64,000 nt of DNA from Chytridium lagenaria (Eukaryota; Chytridiomycota; Chytridiomycetes; Chytridiales; Chytridiaceae): positions 62,001-126,000 of the forward strand of contig JAHLKC010000078.1 in NCBI GenBank assembly GCA_025449115.1, given 5' to 3'. Positions within the stretch are counted from its first letter, which is position 1. Each line of letters starts with the position of its first letter. Below the pieces are notes generated by a model. The model was not told the origin of the DNA. It saw nothing but the letters and a program-made list of their open reading frames with translations, and searched no databases. The translations under genes were made by a program, and so were the position numbers. This document shows positions 12,400 to 24,037 of this stretch, piece after piece.

Positions 12400-12541
12400 G
12401 TTGAAGGAATAATGCGGTGTCCTTCAGAAAAGCAATGAAAAAAAAAAGGCAAACTTTTTTGCATCATCCAATTTTGTCCGAAAGGGATTCCTGACCCAAA
12501 AAAGCAGCCTCGCCTTAAATATAAGGTACCCTGTTTTATTA

Positions 12542-13453
12542 TTATTGCTCCTTTTTTTCTGCAGTATGATGGTGACCTTCATTGATCTTACGTACTTCAA
12601 GAACAGCCTGTGATGGTACTTGAAGCATGTCAAAGGCGCGCTGTGTCATGATCTCAATGGGGTGATCAAACAGGGTGGGAAGGATAGGAATAATGGAGAG
12701 ACCAAGAATTGTAGGCCCAAAACTCCTTAAGTGACCCTTTGGCAAATTGCGGACAAGCTTAGCGCTTTGGTGGACAACTTGATGAACAGTAAGGGCGGGG
12801 AACAACATGGAGGCTGAAATATGGTTACTCTCCCTATATGATGGTTTGCTATTTACCTAGTGATTGGAAAACACCTCTCTCAACAACTGTTCGGGCAAGA
12901 TCCATCTCTGATCCTCCGTGGTTCTTCACCTAACATTGATGGGTTCGTACTTCAGCGAAAGCATAGCAGAGGATCAGAAAAATACCTTATAGGCCTCATA
13001 ACCGACGTCTCCAACGACTAGAGAAAAGTCATTTTAATCATTTTTTTCACAAAAGCGATTAGCTTACCGTATATCCATGATACTGCGTATGCTGCGCTAA
13101 CAACATGTGGAGGGACAACTGGCATCGGTGAGGAATGTAACTCTTCAAGTAATGTTTTACCTGGCCGGAATGCTTCTCCAAATTCAGATGTATACGCTAG
13201 AAGCCGAGATTGTGCGGTCACCACAGTACGGAGACGGCCCAGAAGACCCTTTCACAAGATGTTTGTCAACACCCCACAGACAGAAATACCCAAAACCAAC
13301 CAAGTAACGGGCGGGGGTATCCACAGAGTCGATCTCGGTCTACAGCATATTGTCATGTCAGCGATCTGAATCCAACATCGGTATGGTGTCTATGGCATTG
13401 TGCACACTCACCACTGTGCTGTTGGTGTCCGTTTTCTCGCTCTGATCGCTCAT
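12542..13453 (-). CDS. MTFP1: Mitochondrial fission process protein 1 (MTP18 family)
   Basis: The start is the ATG at 13453 (MSDQSEKTDTNSTV). Short exons follow, ending with 12808-12542. Recognisable family blocks in order: DTPARYL, then YTSEFGEAFRP (family motif: Tyr, Asn/Ser-Glu-x-Gly-Glu-Ala-Phe-Arg), VVPPHVVSAAYAVSWIYG, EMDLARTVVERGVFQSLASM, FPALTVHQVVHQ and LGLSIIPILPTLFDHPIE. MTFP1 is an inner mitochondrial membrane protein implicated in mitochondrial fission and membrane integrity. Length (roughly 190-200 residues) and the hydrophobic pattern fit. The junction before YTSEFGEAF is one base out of frame with a GT donor, so an indel or unusual splice site is likely. The gene runs toward the hypothetical gene ending at 9884 and shares no promoter with BUB3. 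Confidence 0.82.
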
Positions 13454-14228
13454 GTTGAAAATTTTGTAAGGCAATTGTGCTCGACGTGGATGTTTTCTAG
13501 CTTTGGGACTTCAATATAAAAATACTGCCAGCCAAAAAAATCATTGGCTTTTAATACCGCTTGCTCTAGGCAACTCTCTACATGAATTTTTTGTGAGGCG
13601 GCGCATGATGGTTGGATGCTCACCAGCATTAAAATGATGGAGTTGAGCGTGGCTTTGCTAGCAAGCCTTCCAGCCTCCTTCCGTCACGTCACTATATACC
13701 TTACACACGACGTTTTGCAACACCGTTAGCTAGTAAGGATGGCTGTGGATAAAGAAATCTAAGTTGTGATGTGGTAACTTTAACTCCATACACGAACAAC
13801 AATCAGGAGCGTGTACACATTGCTATGTGACTACAAAGGAAACTATTTAATCATGCAAAGGTATAATGTGAATCAAATGCCAACAAAAAGATGCAGACTA
13901 CCAGTAACTTGATAAATGGCTTACTACTTCTTGACTATGTGACGGCAAGTTGCCATATTTTCGTGTATAATAGCTGTGACAGATAAGTTAAAGTTGCACT
14001 GCTGATTGGACCATTCTCATTTTCACCTAAGAAATGGTCACCATTCTCGTCCATGACTAGCTGCGCAGACAAGAAGATTATCGCCTATGTCGTGAACTTT
14101 AACTCAACCGTCTAAACTATAAGGCTCGTAATAAAGTCAACTAAATCTAAACACAGGGCAAAAAAAAAAAAAGAGAAAGAATTGAAGTGAAAGCAAAATA
14201 AGGATATAAACAGTACTTTATTTCAGAA
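13454..14228. other. Intergenic region
   Basis: About 775 bases between the start of MTFP1 and the stop of BUB3. I see no gene or RNA in it. The MTFP1 promoter presumably lies in its left part. Confidence 0.5.
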
Positions 14229-15460
14229 TCATGAAGGAGGAGGAATCTTAGGCTTCGTGTCAGCTTCATTTAAAGTCTTGATAAAGATAGCGTCGGGAGG
14301 ATGGCTAAAATAATTCGTAAGCATCTTTTAACCATAACCAAACTTACTCTTTCTCCCCGTCTTCGTAGGTGTAGCTCGAGGCAATAGCAAGAGTGCGTCC
14401 ATCCGGGCTGAAGGATAGTGCTGAAATCGAAGTCGGGTAGCGAGGGAACTGCTTCAACCTCTTCTTGTTAAAACCGTCCCATAAACTAACGACACCGTCC
14501 CCCCTCCTGAAGCAAACGTGCCGTGAGTAGGGTGAAACGCAAGTGCATTGACTGGATGCACTATCTCTCCTTCTGGCGTCTTTTCTCGATGGCATCTGAA
14601 AGCATACTTCTTCTTCTCGTCGGCTTGATCAAAGTATTCTACAGCAATCCTTCCCTCTATAGACGATAGTGCATATCCTGACAACATGATACACGTCAAT
14701 TCAAAGACCATTAAGTATTTGAATACCTTGAGCGTTTGGCATGCAACGCACAGCACGTGACATGAACTTCATCGACGAACCCTTTTCGATTATTGGAGCG
14801 CTCATGTTCCGGGTGTCGTAAACCAGCACCTTCCTTCCAGACAATGCTACCACAAGCTTATCTCCCACAAGATCCATGGAAAACACCTTTGATGGTTGTG
14901 CATATGTCCCTTCCGGAGTTGATGAGCGTGTATCCCAAACCTTGATGCTCTTGTCCCAACTTCCAGTAAAAACGGCCTCTGAGAAAAAATATATTTCTTA
15001 TTAAACCAACGAAAATGATCAGCAAGGATCCTAACTTTTGTCTTCGGAATACTGAACGGAGCGAATTGCATCGTCATGTTTCCCAATAATCGTCTCGTTT
15101 GCCTGCGCCAGATCAACGCTAAAAAACGTCAACAGATTTGCATAACCTCCTCTTACCATTTCAGCTCTCTGTCCAATCCACCCGAGTAGGCATGGTTTGA
15201 GGCCGTGAAAATGACATCCAACACGCCGGCTTTGTGTTTGTAAGAGAATCGTCGTTTGTTCGACACTATGTCATAGAGGCTCACAGTCTTTGTAAAAATA
15301 TCCATCAGCTCGTACAAACTTCAATCTTGAGGAGACGTACCTTGTCCCATGAGGATGCAAGTAAAATATTACTCTCGAGCGGATGAAAGCTTAGAGCCGT
15401 AATCCCATCAGATGGCGGGTCCAGCAGTTCCAGGTCAGCATGTGCTTGACCAGCTGCCAT
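14229..15460 (-). CDS. BUB3: Mitotic checkpoint WD40 protein Bub3
   Basis: Start ATG at 15460 ([13 protein letters not shown]), stop at 14229. Exons: 15460-15341, 15287-15157, 15118-15036, 14978-14727, 14677-14348, 14304-14229. The product is a WD40 propeller with Bub3 hallmarks: [20 protein letters not shown], the [20 protein letters not shown] region, [45 protein letters not shown] and [10 protein letters not shown]. Bub3 binds GLEBS motifs of Bub1/BubR1 (Mad3) and phosphorylated MELT repeats of the kinetochore protein Spc105/KNL1 in the spindle checkpoint. One defect is seen: in the run of six C's at about 14500 the frame breaks between FASGG and DGVVSLWDG. One further base would restore the canonical reading, so an assembly indel is likely. 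The gene is divergently paired with EMG1. Confidence 0.93.
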
Positions 15461-15546
15461 TTTCAGAGTTGATTTGTCGAATGTCCGAGAAAAATTGAAG
15501 CAGGGATGAAAGGTCCTTGAACATTTTTTTTTTTCATTGGCATCCA
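15461..15546. promoter_or_regulatory. BUB3/EMG1 bidirectional promoter
   Basis: Only 86 bases separate the two divergent ATGs, so both promoters and 5' leaders must overlap here. The interval carries a T9 tract and an ATTGG (inverted CCAAT) close to the EMG1 start. Promoter function is inferred from the spacing. Confidence 0.55.
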
Positions 15547-16451
15547 ATGGAGTTTGTCAACGAGCAAGAGGCTCCAAAGCCAAAGGACTCGGCGAAACGC
15601 CTTATCGTCGTCTTGGAGCAGGCATCACTGGAGACGGTTAAGTTGGGAAAGGGCAAGGAGGGCCATTACGGTAAGAAGTATTTCTTATTATTGGACGGAG
15701 TCGCTCGATTACGTTATAATTTGGCATTAAACTGATTCCATCTTTGCGATATGATAACGATTCGAATTAAACTTACTGGGATTAGCTCTTTTGAACTGCG
15801 ACGATCATCACCATATCTTGAAAAAGAACCAGCGAGACTTGAGCGAAAGCAGACCGGACATTACACATCAATGCCTTCTGACACTTCTGGACAGCCCACT
15901 GAATAAGGCCGGTTTACTTCAAGTCTACATTCACACAACCAAAAATGTTTTGATCGAAGTCAACCCCCACGTCCGAATTCCTAGAACATTCAAGCGGTTC
16001 TGCGGTTTGATGGGTAAGGCTTTAAATCTGATAGCAAAACATTTACTTACTAAAAATAGTACAACTATTGCATAAACTCTCCATCAGAGCGGTATCCGGA
16101 CCGGAAAAGCTTCTCAAAGTCATCAAAAACCCTATTACAGACCATCTCCCCCCGAACGCCCGCAAAATTACCATGTCTTCCGAATCCAAAGTTGTGAGGT
16201 GTAACGATTACGTGGCAACTCTTCCTTCAGACCAACCTATAGTATTTTTTATCGGTGCCATGGCCCACGGCAAAGACGACTGGGTGGACGACATTGTCGA
16301 CGAAAAGATATCAATTTCGGCATATCCTTTGAGCGCAAGTGTCACATGTGGAAAACTGGTGAGTGCTAGCCGACTTTGCATGAAATATTGCTGTATTCTA
16401 ATCCTTCATTACAAGACCTGCGCCTTTGAAGATTTGTGGGGGATTTTATAA
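15547..16451 (+). CDS. EMG1: rRNA pseudouridine-N1 methyltransferase Nep1
   Basis: Exons 15547-15670, 15786-16013, 16060-16358 and 16416-16451 join in frame to give 228 residues, close to the family size of about 225-250. Start [19 protein letters not shown]. Family blocks: [29 protein letters not shown] (the NCDDHxxxL signature), [20 protein letters not shown], the [19 protein letters not shown] motif, [13 protein letters not shown] (SAM-binding GAMAHG) and the ending [11 protein letters not shown]. Nep1 is a SPOUT-class nucleolar enzyme that methylates N1 of a pseudouridine in 18S rRNA helix 35 and acts in 40S subunit assembly. All four exons obey GT-AG and stay in frame, making this the cleanest gene of the window. 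Its stop lies one base from the stop of the convergent HAD gene. Confidence 0.96.
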
Positions 16452-16452
16452 T

Positions 16453-17364
16453 TTATGCTTTAATTGAGGACAAGATTGCCTCAACTGCGTCGTGGAATGA
16501 GGACGCTACTAGTGTTGGCGTCACACCTTTACTGAATTCATCTGCTTCCCTGTATTTTCCGGTCTTAACCTAAGCGACCGTCAACGAATTGAATCTTTTG
16601 TTTTAAAATACCAATATGCCTTGCATTCCAATTGCCATGGCGCCGCCCACGTCGTCGCGGACGTCATCACCGATCATGACCGCTTCTTCTGCTGTGACGT
16701 TCCTATTTAACGTGTTAGATTAGATCTTGTGGTGAGGTCTCGTACATTTCTTCCAAAGCCATTTTGAAGAAGTTGGGGTTAGGTTTTCCAACGACAAACG
16801 CCTTTTTATCTGTTGCATATTCGAGGGCTGCTACAAAAGGCCCAGGTCCCAACGCCAACCCATCCTTTTTCTGGAAGTATCTTCCTATGCCATTTATCAG
16901 AAAACTGTTGAGGCTTTGCTATTTTAAGAAACCTTTATGAATCGCAATCAGCTCGCCTCCTCCCAGAAGAACATTCATTGCGTCCGTCAAAGGGTCATAC
17001 GAAAACAAGGATGGAGCAAGTCCGACAACAACAGCATTCGGATTAACCTTTTCAATGTCCACAAAATCTTCTTCAGCCTCCTTCTCCAGCATCAGCAATG
17101 GTCTTAACCCGTTTTTCTGAAGATGGGTTTTCGCAGCGCGCTCAACGATGTGAAGACCTCTTTTTCAGAAATGTTGAACCCCATGGTGTTGAGTTGACGC
17201 ACTAGAGCGGTTTTGGAGGTCTTTGTGGTGTTTGTGACGAAACGGATGGGGAGACGCGCATCGCGGAGACGTTGGAGGGCGGGGATTGCGTTTGGGGTGA
17301 CGGTTGTTTCGATATGAAGAGTTCCTGAGAGATCAATGAGGACAGCTTTTACTTTTGAAAACAT
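16453..17364 (-). CDS. HDHD2: HAD-like phosphatase, HDHD2/PHOSPHO-LHPP-like type
   Basis: Start ATG at 17364 ([19 protein letters not shown]), stop 16455-16453. HAD motifs in order: motif I IDLSGTLH, which has Ser where most HAD phosphatases have the acid/base Asp, as is typical for HDHD2; motif [11 protein letters not shown]; the cap block [13 protein letters not shown]; then [19 protein letters not shown]; motif [12 protein letters not shown]; motif [22 protein letters not shown]; and VKTGKYR. Introns near 17100, 16900, 16740 and 16600 are short GT-AG. HDHD2 relatives are poorly characterised cytosolic HAD hydrolases; LHPP is a near relative. Between FTSLSA and the block [12 protein letters not shown] the frame shifts by one base near 17130, probably an indel. 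The gene converges on EMG1 with a one-base gap and diverges from FES1. Confidence 0.88.
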
Positions 17365-17522
17365 TTTATTCCTTAAATGCAGACGTCATGCTGTGACTAT
17401 AATAAAGAAGACATCGTAACATTTCTATGCTCCACTAGCAGCAGGAAGGAAGGGATGGGGAAATGTGGATGGGAAATGTGGATGGAAAGAGACAGAATAG
17501 CGTAGAAGGAAAAAACTTTGGA
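17365..17522. promoter_or_regulatory. HDHD2-like/FES1 divergent promoter
   Basis: 158 bases between divergent ATGs. A short direct repeat (GGGAAATGTGGATG, twice around 17458-17485) lies on the FES1 side. The promoter role is inferred from position. Confidence 0.45.
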
Positions 17523-18692
17523 ATGTCCAAAATCACCAGTTCAGATCTGTTGCAATGGGCCGTCATCAACCAAAACCACAGCTAAGGAAGATGCACCAGA
17601 AGAGGCATCACCATCAACAGCAAAGAGAGAACCTATTGTATATCACTATCACCATCTCTGTAAACTAAAATTTCCATTAGGATTCCAAATGGGTCGACAT
17701 TATCCTCGGAAAGCCGGATGCAGTCCGCATGCGAGGTAAAAATAACACCCCCCACTTCGAACGCCCCTCTAACTTATCCTTTAGAGTGCGTTGAAATTAT
17801 AAAGGATTCCGAAAAAAGTGTTGCGGAAAAAGTGGATGCATTCGAGAGCTTGAAATGGTTAGCCGGTCCAGCCTGTTCGCTTGTTACTGACTATAGATTT
17901 TCAGCTCGTTGAATCATTGGATAATGCAAACGACCTGAGGACATTAGGACTGTGGAAACCGATTTTAGCTGTTCTTAGAAACGAACCCGACTCGAAACTT
18001 CGGGCAGCAGCAGCATGGGTGGCGGGAACTGCTGTTCAGAATAACGCAAAGTCTCAGAAAGACGTAAAAGATACCCCCCTTTTGAAGGTCATTAACGTTC
18101 TTTTTTATAGTTATTAGATGAAGGTGGCATTGAAATATTACTGATGGCACTTGAAAGTGAAACCGATGGCGCTGTCAAGGCTAAAGTCATAACATGCATA
18201 TCAGGATTGATAAGGCATAACCCGACGGCATTAGCCCATGTGAGGAAGTTGAATGGATTGAAGGTTTTGGTTTCAATGCTGAGTCTGCGATCACCGAATT
18301 CAAAGGGAGATGAAGAAGAGGATGTTGATAAGCGAATCAAGAAGCGGATCCTGTTTCTCTTGCAAGGAATTGTGGAGACGGAGGAAAACCAAGAAGTCCT
18401 TGAGTCTATTATGGGCGAGGCTGAGAAAGATGGATGGGTTATGGCTGCGGCTTGTTGCTTGGAAGGAGATGAGAATGACGTTGATTTGATGGAAAAGGTT
18501 TCTATATGAGAAAACTGAAAGCTTACTCTGTTTTAGACACTTTCTTTCCTGCTTGCGATTACAAGAGGACGAAACTCTCTGATTCTCCCTGCCACAACAT
18601 CTCTTATACAAGGCTTTTTGGCGAACCGTACTTCTGCCTTGGAAGCAATGGACAGCGAGCTTATCGAGAATGTGCGAGCAGCATTTGCGTAA
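17523..18692 (+). CDS. FES1: Hsp70 nucleotide exchange factor Fes1 (HspBP1 family)
   Basis: Start ATG at 17523 (MSKITSSDLLQWAV), stop at 18690-18692. Family features: N-terminal LLQWAV, the acidic/Ser linker, DSKWVDIILGKPDAVRMRE, CVEIIKDSEKSVAEKVDAF, then armadillo-like repeats with the signature SLDNANDL, LRAAAAWVAGTAVQNNAKSQ and KAKVITCISGLIRHN. The C-terminal exon after GTTTCT...TTTAG (18499-18537) ends in ENVRAAFA. Fes1 releases nucleotide from cytosolic Hsp70 and helps target misfolded proteins for degradation. Two single-base discrepancies exist: at about 17570, where the first frame would stop after AVINQNHS, and at the intron before LVESLDNAN (about 17857), where the splice is one base short. 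Both look like indels in an otherwise intact gene. Confidence 0.9.
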
Positions 18693-18833
18693 AGTGTGTA
18701 TTTATCATTGCATGGCTCAATACATTACATTATAAAGTTTTAACTTTTATATATAAGTATCTTAAAACTATCCGTGGTCGAACAGTATATATGTACGTGA
18801 ATAGATTTGTGTAATATATATATATATCATGGA

Positions 18834-21800
18834 TTAATAAATCCCATTGGAATACCACTGAAACAAATCATACATATTCGTAAACAGCGAATTCAAGCTA
18901 CTGTCAATCAACCGATCCACAAGATTATGCACCTGAGCCTCTGTCTGCCCAGCACAAACCGTTCCCTCAATCGCGCACTCACAGGAAGTGATGAATCGGC
19001 ACCAACAGCGGGTTTCGAAATCAACGGTTTAATCATCTTTCGTGAAAAGTCCTCATCCTGTTTGGCATCTTGCGAGTAGAACATGTTGAGGAAGGAGTTT
19101 GTAGATGGCGGGATGTAGACTGTGGAGGGTTTCGATGACGCGCCGGTGAAGCAGGGTAGATTCGAGTCTTTACAATGAAATTAGCATGGTCAATGTAAGT
19201 GGGGGTTTACCTTTTTCCATGACCTCGACTAACCCTACAATAACTTCCCAGTGTTTACGAAGCGACATGAACGCTTCTTTACAGATCCGACGGTATTCTT
19301 GGAATTTCGGGCTATTGCTCCCACCAAGCAAATCGACGAATTCTTGGGGGAGTTTAAAGGGTGCGAGTTCAAAGCCCATGGATCCAGGGGAGTTTGAAAG
19401 CATGAATCCGAAATCAATATGAACAATATGTCCATCAGCGTCCAACAAAATGTTTCCGTTATGTCTGAAGAAAGGTAAGGGGTGAGGATTGTTTCCAAGC
19501 AATGAATGATCGAACCTGTCTTTGATTTGGAGGATGTAACAGGCGATGGAGTATCCTGCTAGACTGTGCAGGAAGGCGAGTTGTGCTGCTTGGAATTTTT
19601 CGGATTCTAGGGGACCATATGTCTGCCCATGATGAGCGAAATGAGCAGAAAGGGGGGTTTCGTCCATACCTTTAAGAAATACTGGAGAAGGCTGAAGGGT
19701 TCTTTTCCGAGCCCTTGCTTTTTAATTGAATGTAATGAAATAGAGTTTTTGATGGTTTCAATTAATCCTCCTTGCTCCGAAGTAACGAGAATACGGAAGC
19801 TGAAAAGAAAAAGGTAATTAGATAAAGAAATTATCGCTGATATTTACTAGTGAACCCATGACGGGACCTTCTCTTCCTCCCATATCCGGCTCATTTCACG
19901 GATTAACTGCAGAGCAAGCACCTCCTGCCGTAAATCCGCCCCAGACTTGACGATCACCGAAATAAGATTCCAGCTCTCACATCGTCCGTAAGGCGAGGTA
20001 TCCGCTATTCGTTGTGCCTTCCCATTCCAATCCTCACGAAACACGGCACCTTAAAAAAAACCGTCAGGGTACATTTTGGGATAAAGTGATACTTACCACT
20101 GGGATCTTCTTTGTCGATGGTTCCGGATGCTATCATACCGGGGGATATGGGTGCACCTTCGAGATGGGGCGGGGTGTCGCGAGATGAAGTTAGACGATTG
20201 GCTTCGAGATCACGGATTCTGCGTTCTTCGAGAGTAGCCATTTCGCCTAAAAGTCTGTTTCGGATTTCGTCAAACGTGGAGCTGTCCATGTTATTGCTGC
20301 AATAGTATGTTTAGTTCTGGTTAAAAAAGAAGAGCACAAATCTAATTGAAAAAGGAAGGATGTATACTTTTTAGAAGGACGACCTTGAGTACTACGTTTT
20401 TGGTTGTATAGTTGGGCGAGCATAATGGCTGCTGTTCTCATTCTCTCTCTGTAATCATCACCCTCTCGACCTGAATCAAGCTCTTCACTTGAGGACGCTT
20501 CGCTTGGGGCGAGGATATCTCCACCGTTGGTGGTTTCTTCGTTAAAGACATCTTGAGGTTTGGTTTCCTTTGGAGTAAAGTCACCGGAAGGACCTAACAT
20601 TGTTTAAATAAAACCACGCGACGTATAAAAACCTTCATCATTGACTTCCGAACCGTCGGTGGAGTCTGAGGTGACCGAGTCTGTTTCATTCTGCATGACC
20701 ATGGCTGCATCCTGAGGGCTCACAGTCTCGATAAAGAGAAGATATGGGACCTTCACAAGAGTCAGCCATGAGGAATGAAAAGTAGATACTCAACTCTGTC
20801 TGCAGAATTTAAACACACAGCCTCATTTGAAGGAATTCTTGCAATAATATGATGCGGTTTATCGTGCGCACCATCACACCATATCGGTATACATATTTGT
20901 GCAGGCAAGCTATGGTTCAGCAAAGTAAGTTCGGCGATCAACGTGCTCTGCCGAGACTCTTTAGGAAATGTACGCAATCTATCCGAGATTTCGGTGAGGG
21001 ATAATGCGAATTGCAGCTCATTATAGCAATACACGGATCGTGAGGGTGTCGTCTCATCCTGCGAACAGATTTTTCCGTAAGGGTTTCCAGGCGCCTCCTT
21101 TTTGCTTTCCAAAATTGGCAGAGACGACAGACTAGATCGAGACGAAGCGAAAGCCTGCCCAACGCTCAAATCATCGATCGAGGGTGACGTTACAGGTATC
21201 CTTGTTTCTGTGTTCGAGGTGACCGCAGCCTCCAACGCCACTTGGCCTCCCCATTTTGGTTATCGTCTTCTTTGATCGGTAAATTGCTGAATCGGCTTCG
21301 ACCTTGCGTTAAAATCATTTGAGAGGAAGTTTGGGCGACAAGTGGTAATGCTATTCCGGCAAGCATCACACCCAATCCTACCATGGCGGGTTTCACGTTT
21401 TCACGTAGCCTCGATTTCTGAATTTGCGTTGAACGGGATCTTCAAAGAGAGTGGATTGGAATGCGATGATAAAGACGGCTGCATTGCTTAAACATGACGG
21501 CGGAGGTGGATCCTTGAAGGTCGCTGATGTAGCATTGGACATACCATAACATCTATTATAGAATATTTAAGGATCGGAGTGGCAGGAGACAATATGTGGA
21601 TGGAGTACCATGATTCCCATGTGTTCTGATGCCTCGCATTTTGAAAGTAGAAATTCCTCGAGAGCTATGCATTCAGTGGATCGTGTGATTAAAGAGATGA
21701 CTAAGAGAATTGGGTATGATCAGATATAAAGGACGGGAAGAAACGGGAAGTAGAGACTTTGATCTGTTGAAGGGTAACTTACCAGAGTTGAGGGACCAGA

Positions 21801-22124
21801 AAGATGATCTCCTCGTCCTCAAACTTGGACAGCAGATGACAGACGTAGTATTGGATTCCTATAGAGTCGGCATACTTGTAGAGATAATGAATAGCGAGAC
21901 GAGAGTCGAACAGCTCAGACTTTTTTTAAAAAAAAGGTAGTAAATGATGGAATGGTGTTTTAGTTTAGAGTAGATCGCCAAGTTTAATGATGTTTTTTTT
22001 CTCTATAATTCTCCGATAGAGACATATGAATAATAAATAGAGAGATATATTTTTGTACCTGAAATAGCCTTAATAGCCATGATGCGTTGGATACAGAAGT
22101 CGTCCGAGGAGGAGGAGGTTTCAT
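18834..22124 (-). CDS. PIK1: Phosphatidylinositol 4-kinase, PIK1/PI4K-beta type
   Basis: Start chosen at the ATG at 22124 because it opens the lipid-kinase-unique domain: SNASWLLRLF, then SELFDSRLAIHYLYKYADSI and CHLLSKFEDEEIIFLVPQL (about 21930-21770). A middle region of low complexity follows (about 21450-20400). The catalytic domain runs from about 20100 to 18834: VKSGADLRQEVLALQLI, RILVTSEQGGLIETI, YILQIKDR, HNGNILLDADGHIVHIDFGF (catalytic and DFG-like loops), SNSPGSMGFELAPFKL, and the C-terminus FQWYSNGIY. Known role: makes PI4P at the Golgi for secretion, and in yeast also at the nucleus, working with frequenin (Frq1). The type (beta rather than alpha) is supported by the LKU-like start and ending. 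About a dozen short introns are present; exact exon ends were not all resolved. Confidence 0.9.
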
Positions 22125-22319
22125 AAGGTGGGGATTATCTATATGTGATGTTATTGTATTTGTATATTAAAAAGTAATTAATATTTAAAAAGTCGTTTTT
22201 TTGATCTTTAATTGAAATAATTAATGTATGATGTTTGTGTAACAGCTATCTATTTTGACAAACACAAGTCTCGATCGCATCCCAACATTGTAAATACACC
22301 AAAACAATTAACGAACATC
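22125..22319. promoter_or_regulatory. PIK1/DYNLRB divergent promoter region
   Basis: 195 AT-rich bases between two divergent start codons. It is inferred to hold both promoters; no specific site is recognised. Confidence 0.4.
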
Positions 22320-22924
22320 ATGAACAACAAGGACATGAACGATATGGAGACCACTCTTACAAGAATACAAGGCCATAAGGGTGTTCAAGGTAAGAATACA
22401 TCATTTAGTTTGGTCAAAAGGATAATTTAGCACTACCACTACTTACTGCTGCAACCACAACTACCCACTGCACAATGACCTGCTTTACACTAGACTAACC
22501 ACTGCATCAAACACTAACTAAAAAATAGGAATCGTTATCGTAACTCACGATGGATCAGTCATTCGCTCAACTTTGGACAACATTCAGACGCAACAGTACT
22601 CTACTCTCGTCACCCAACTGGCCGCAAAGGGAAAGGGCGTTGTTAGAGATCTGGATCCAGAGGTTAAACATCAGCCTTCGACAATACATACTGATTGTAA
22701 CTGCATTCTACTTAGGACGACTTGACATTCCTACGAATACGCTCAAAAAAACATGAGGTGAGTTTTCAAAAAACTATTTGAAGACCAAGCTAACATCGCC
22801 TCATTTGCCTTAAAGATTATGGTCGCCGAAAGTATGTTCATTTCTTCAATATTTTTAAGCCTAATGAATCCATACAGCAAAGGCGTACCTTTTGATTGTT
22901 ATTCAAAATCCTCATGAATTATAA
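22320..22924 (+). CDS. DYNLRB: Dynein light chain roadblock/LC7
   Basis: Start ATG at 22320 (MNNKDMNDMETTLTRIQ). Exons: 22320-22389, 22529 to about 22661, about 22716-22754, a tiny exon near 22816-22831, and about 22879-22924. The product is about 100 residues, normal for the family. Blocks: HKGVQGIVIVTHDGSVIRST, LVRD-type VVRDLDPE, DLTFLRIRSKKHEIMVA, and the terminal strand YLLIVIQNPHEL. The roadblock/LC7 fold dimerises and binds dynein intermediate chains, in cytoplasmic and axonemal dynein and in intraflagellar-transport dynein-2. Its presence beside a SPATA4-like gene fits a flagellated fungus. Confidence 0.93.
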
Positions 22925-23096
22925 GCAGCTCCACCTCAAAACACCATCTGTGATATTTCCATCCATGATATTTCAATTAAAACCTCCAAAGCACTAAATC
23001 CTAATCCCTAATTTAATGATGCGAAAGAATGAAAAACACTATATTTATGAATGACAACGTGCAGGCAAAAAAAGCGAAGAATTATAGCATATTCTC

Positions 23097-23964
23097 CTAA
23101 AGTGAAAACGCCTGAATCTTGACAGCAAAGCGCTTAAAAGACGACTGCAGCTTTGCCTGTAGTTCGTCAAGTTTCGGCTTCAGTTTCTTTATGGATTCAC
23201 TAAAAGAACTCCAAAGACCTTGCAGTGTCTCTAGCAACTGCTTGGATGCCATTTCCGCGAGTCTTGCAGCATCTTTCGCAGAAGTGGTTAACGTGTCCTG
23301 AATCTTGACGATCGTGTGATGCTTGGACCAGCAATGATCCATGTTGTGAGGTTGGAGCCCAGATAATCATCGAAAAGTTGCGGAAGTGCATGACTGGCAG
23401 CTCCAACTTGTTCCATCAATTCACAAATTCCTGAATGCAAAAGGTGGCTCACTTCAGCCAATCCCACATTGTCCGTGGTAACCGCCACAATGTCCTTGAC
23501 GTGGGTAGAAGGATGAGCAGGGGCAGGGTTGAGGGATTGAGAAATGGCGACAGTGGTGGGAACCATGGACGAGATATTCACGACAGTAGGAACCGAGCTC
23601 TGAGTGTATCCACTGGTGAAGTAGGCGGCAGTAATGCTTAGTGCGGGTAAAACAACCCAAAGTAAAATCCTCCACCAGAACACTGCATCAACTTGAATCT
23701 TTTCGAACGGCATGCTGGGTGGGATAATTTCAAGCGGCTGCAACTGGCATTAGAAGAGAAGCTGAGCTTCAAGAAAAAGCCTCACTTTGACGGAATAGCT
23801 TCAACCACCTCTGTTTTTTCAACAGGTAAAACTACATCACTCGTTTCAACAACATCCTCCACAACTTCCTCAGGCTCAACGTTTGTAGGATGCTCCTGCT
23901 CAGCCCAATCGATGGAATGCACATAAACAAAGTCGAATTCCTTAGCAAGCTCCATTATGGCCAA
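23097..23964 (-). CDS. Hypothetical protein with one TM segment and amphipathic C-terminus
   Basis: Not recognised. The first exon starts at the ATG at 23964 (MAIMELAKEFDFVYVHSIDW) and is acidic (EEVVEDVVETSDVV). A probable intron (GTGAGGC...ATGCCAG, about 23785-23745) leads to a segment with a clear transmembrane helix, FWWRILLWVVLPALSITAAYF, followed by a Ser/Thr/Val-rich lumenal-like stretch. The C-terminal frame (KQLLETLQGLWSSFSESIKK and on to the stop at 23097) is a strongly amphipathic helix. Reaching it requires one frame change near 23310-23290, probably an indel. It might anchor to an organelle membrane, but nothing firmer can be said. Confidence 0.45.
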
Positions 23965-24037
23965 AGCAGTGCCACCGAGAAATCTGTTTTCAAAAATTCA
24001 AAGTTTTGGCGGTTCCACATCCCATTTTCGAACAAGC

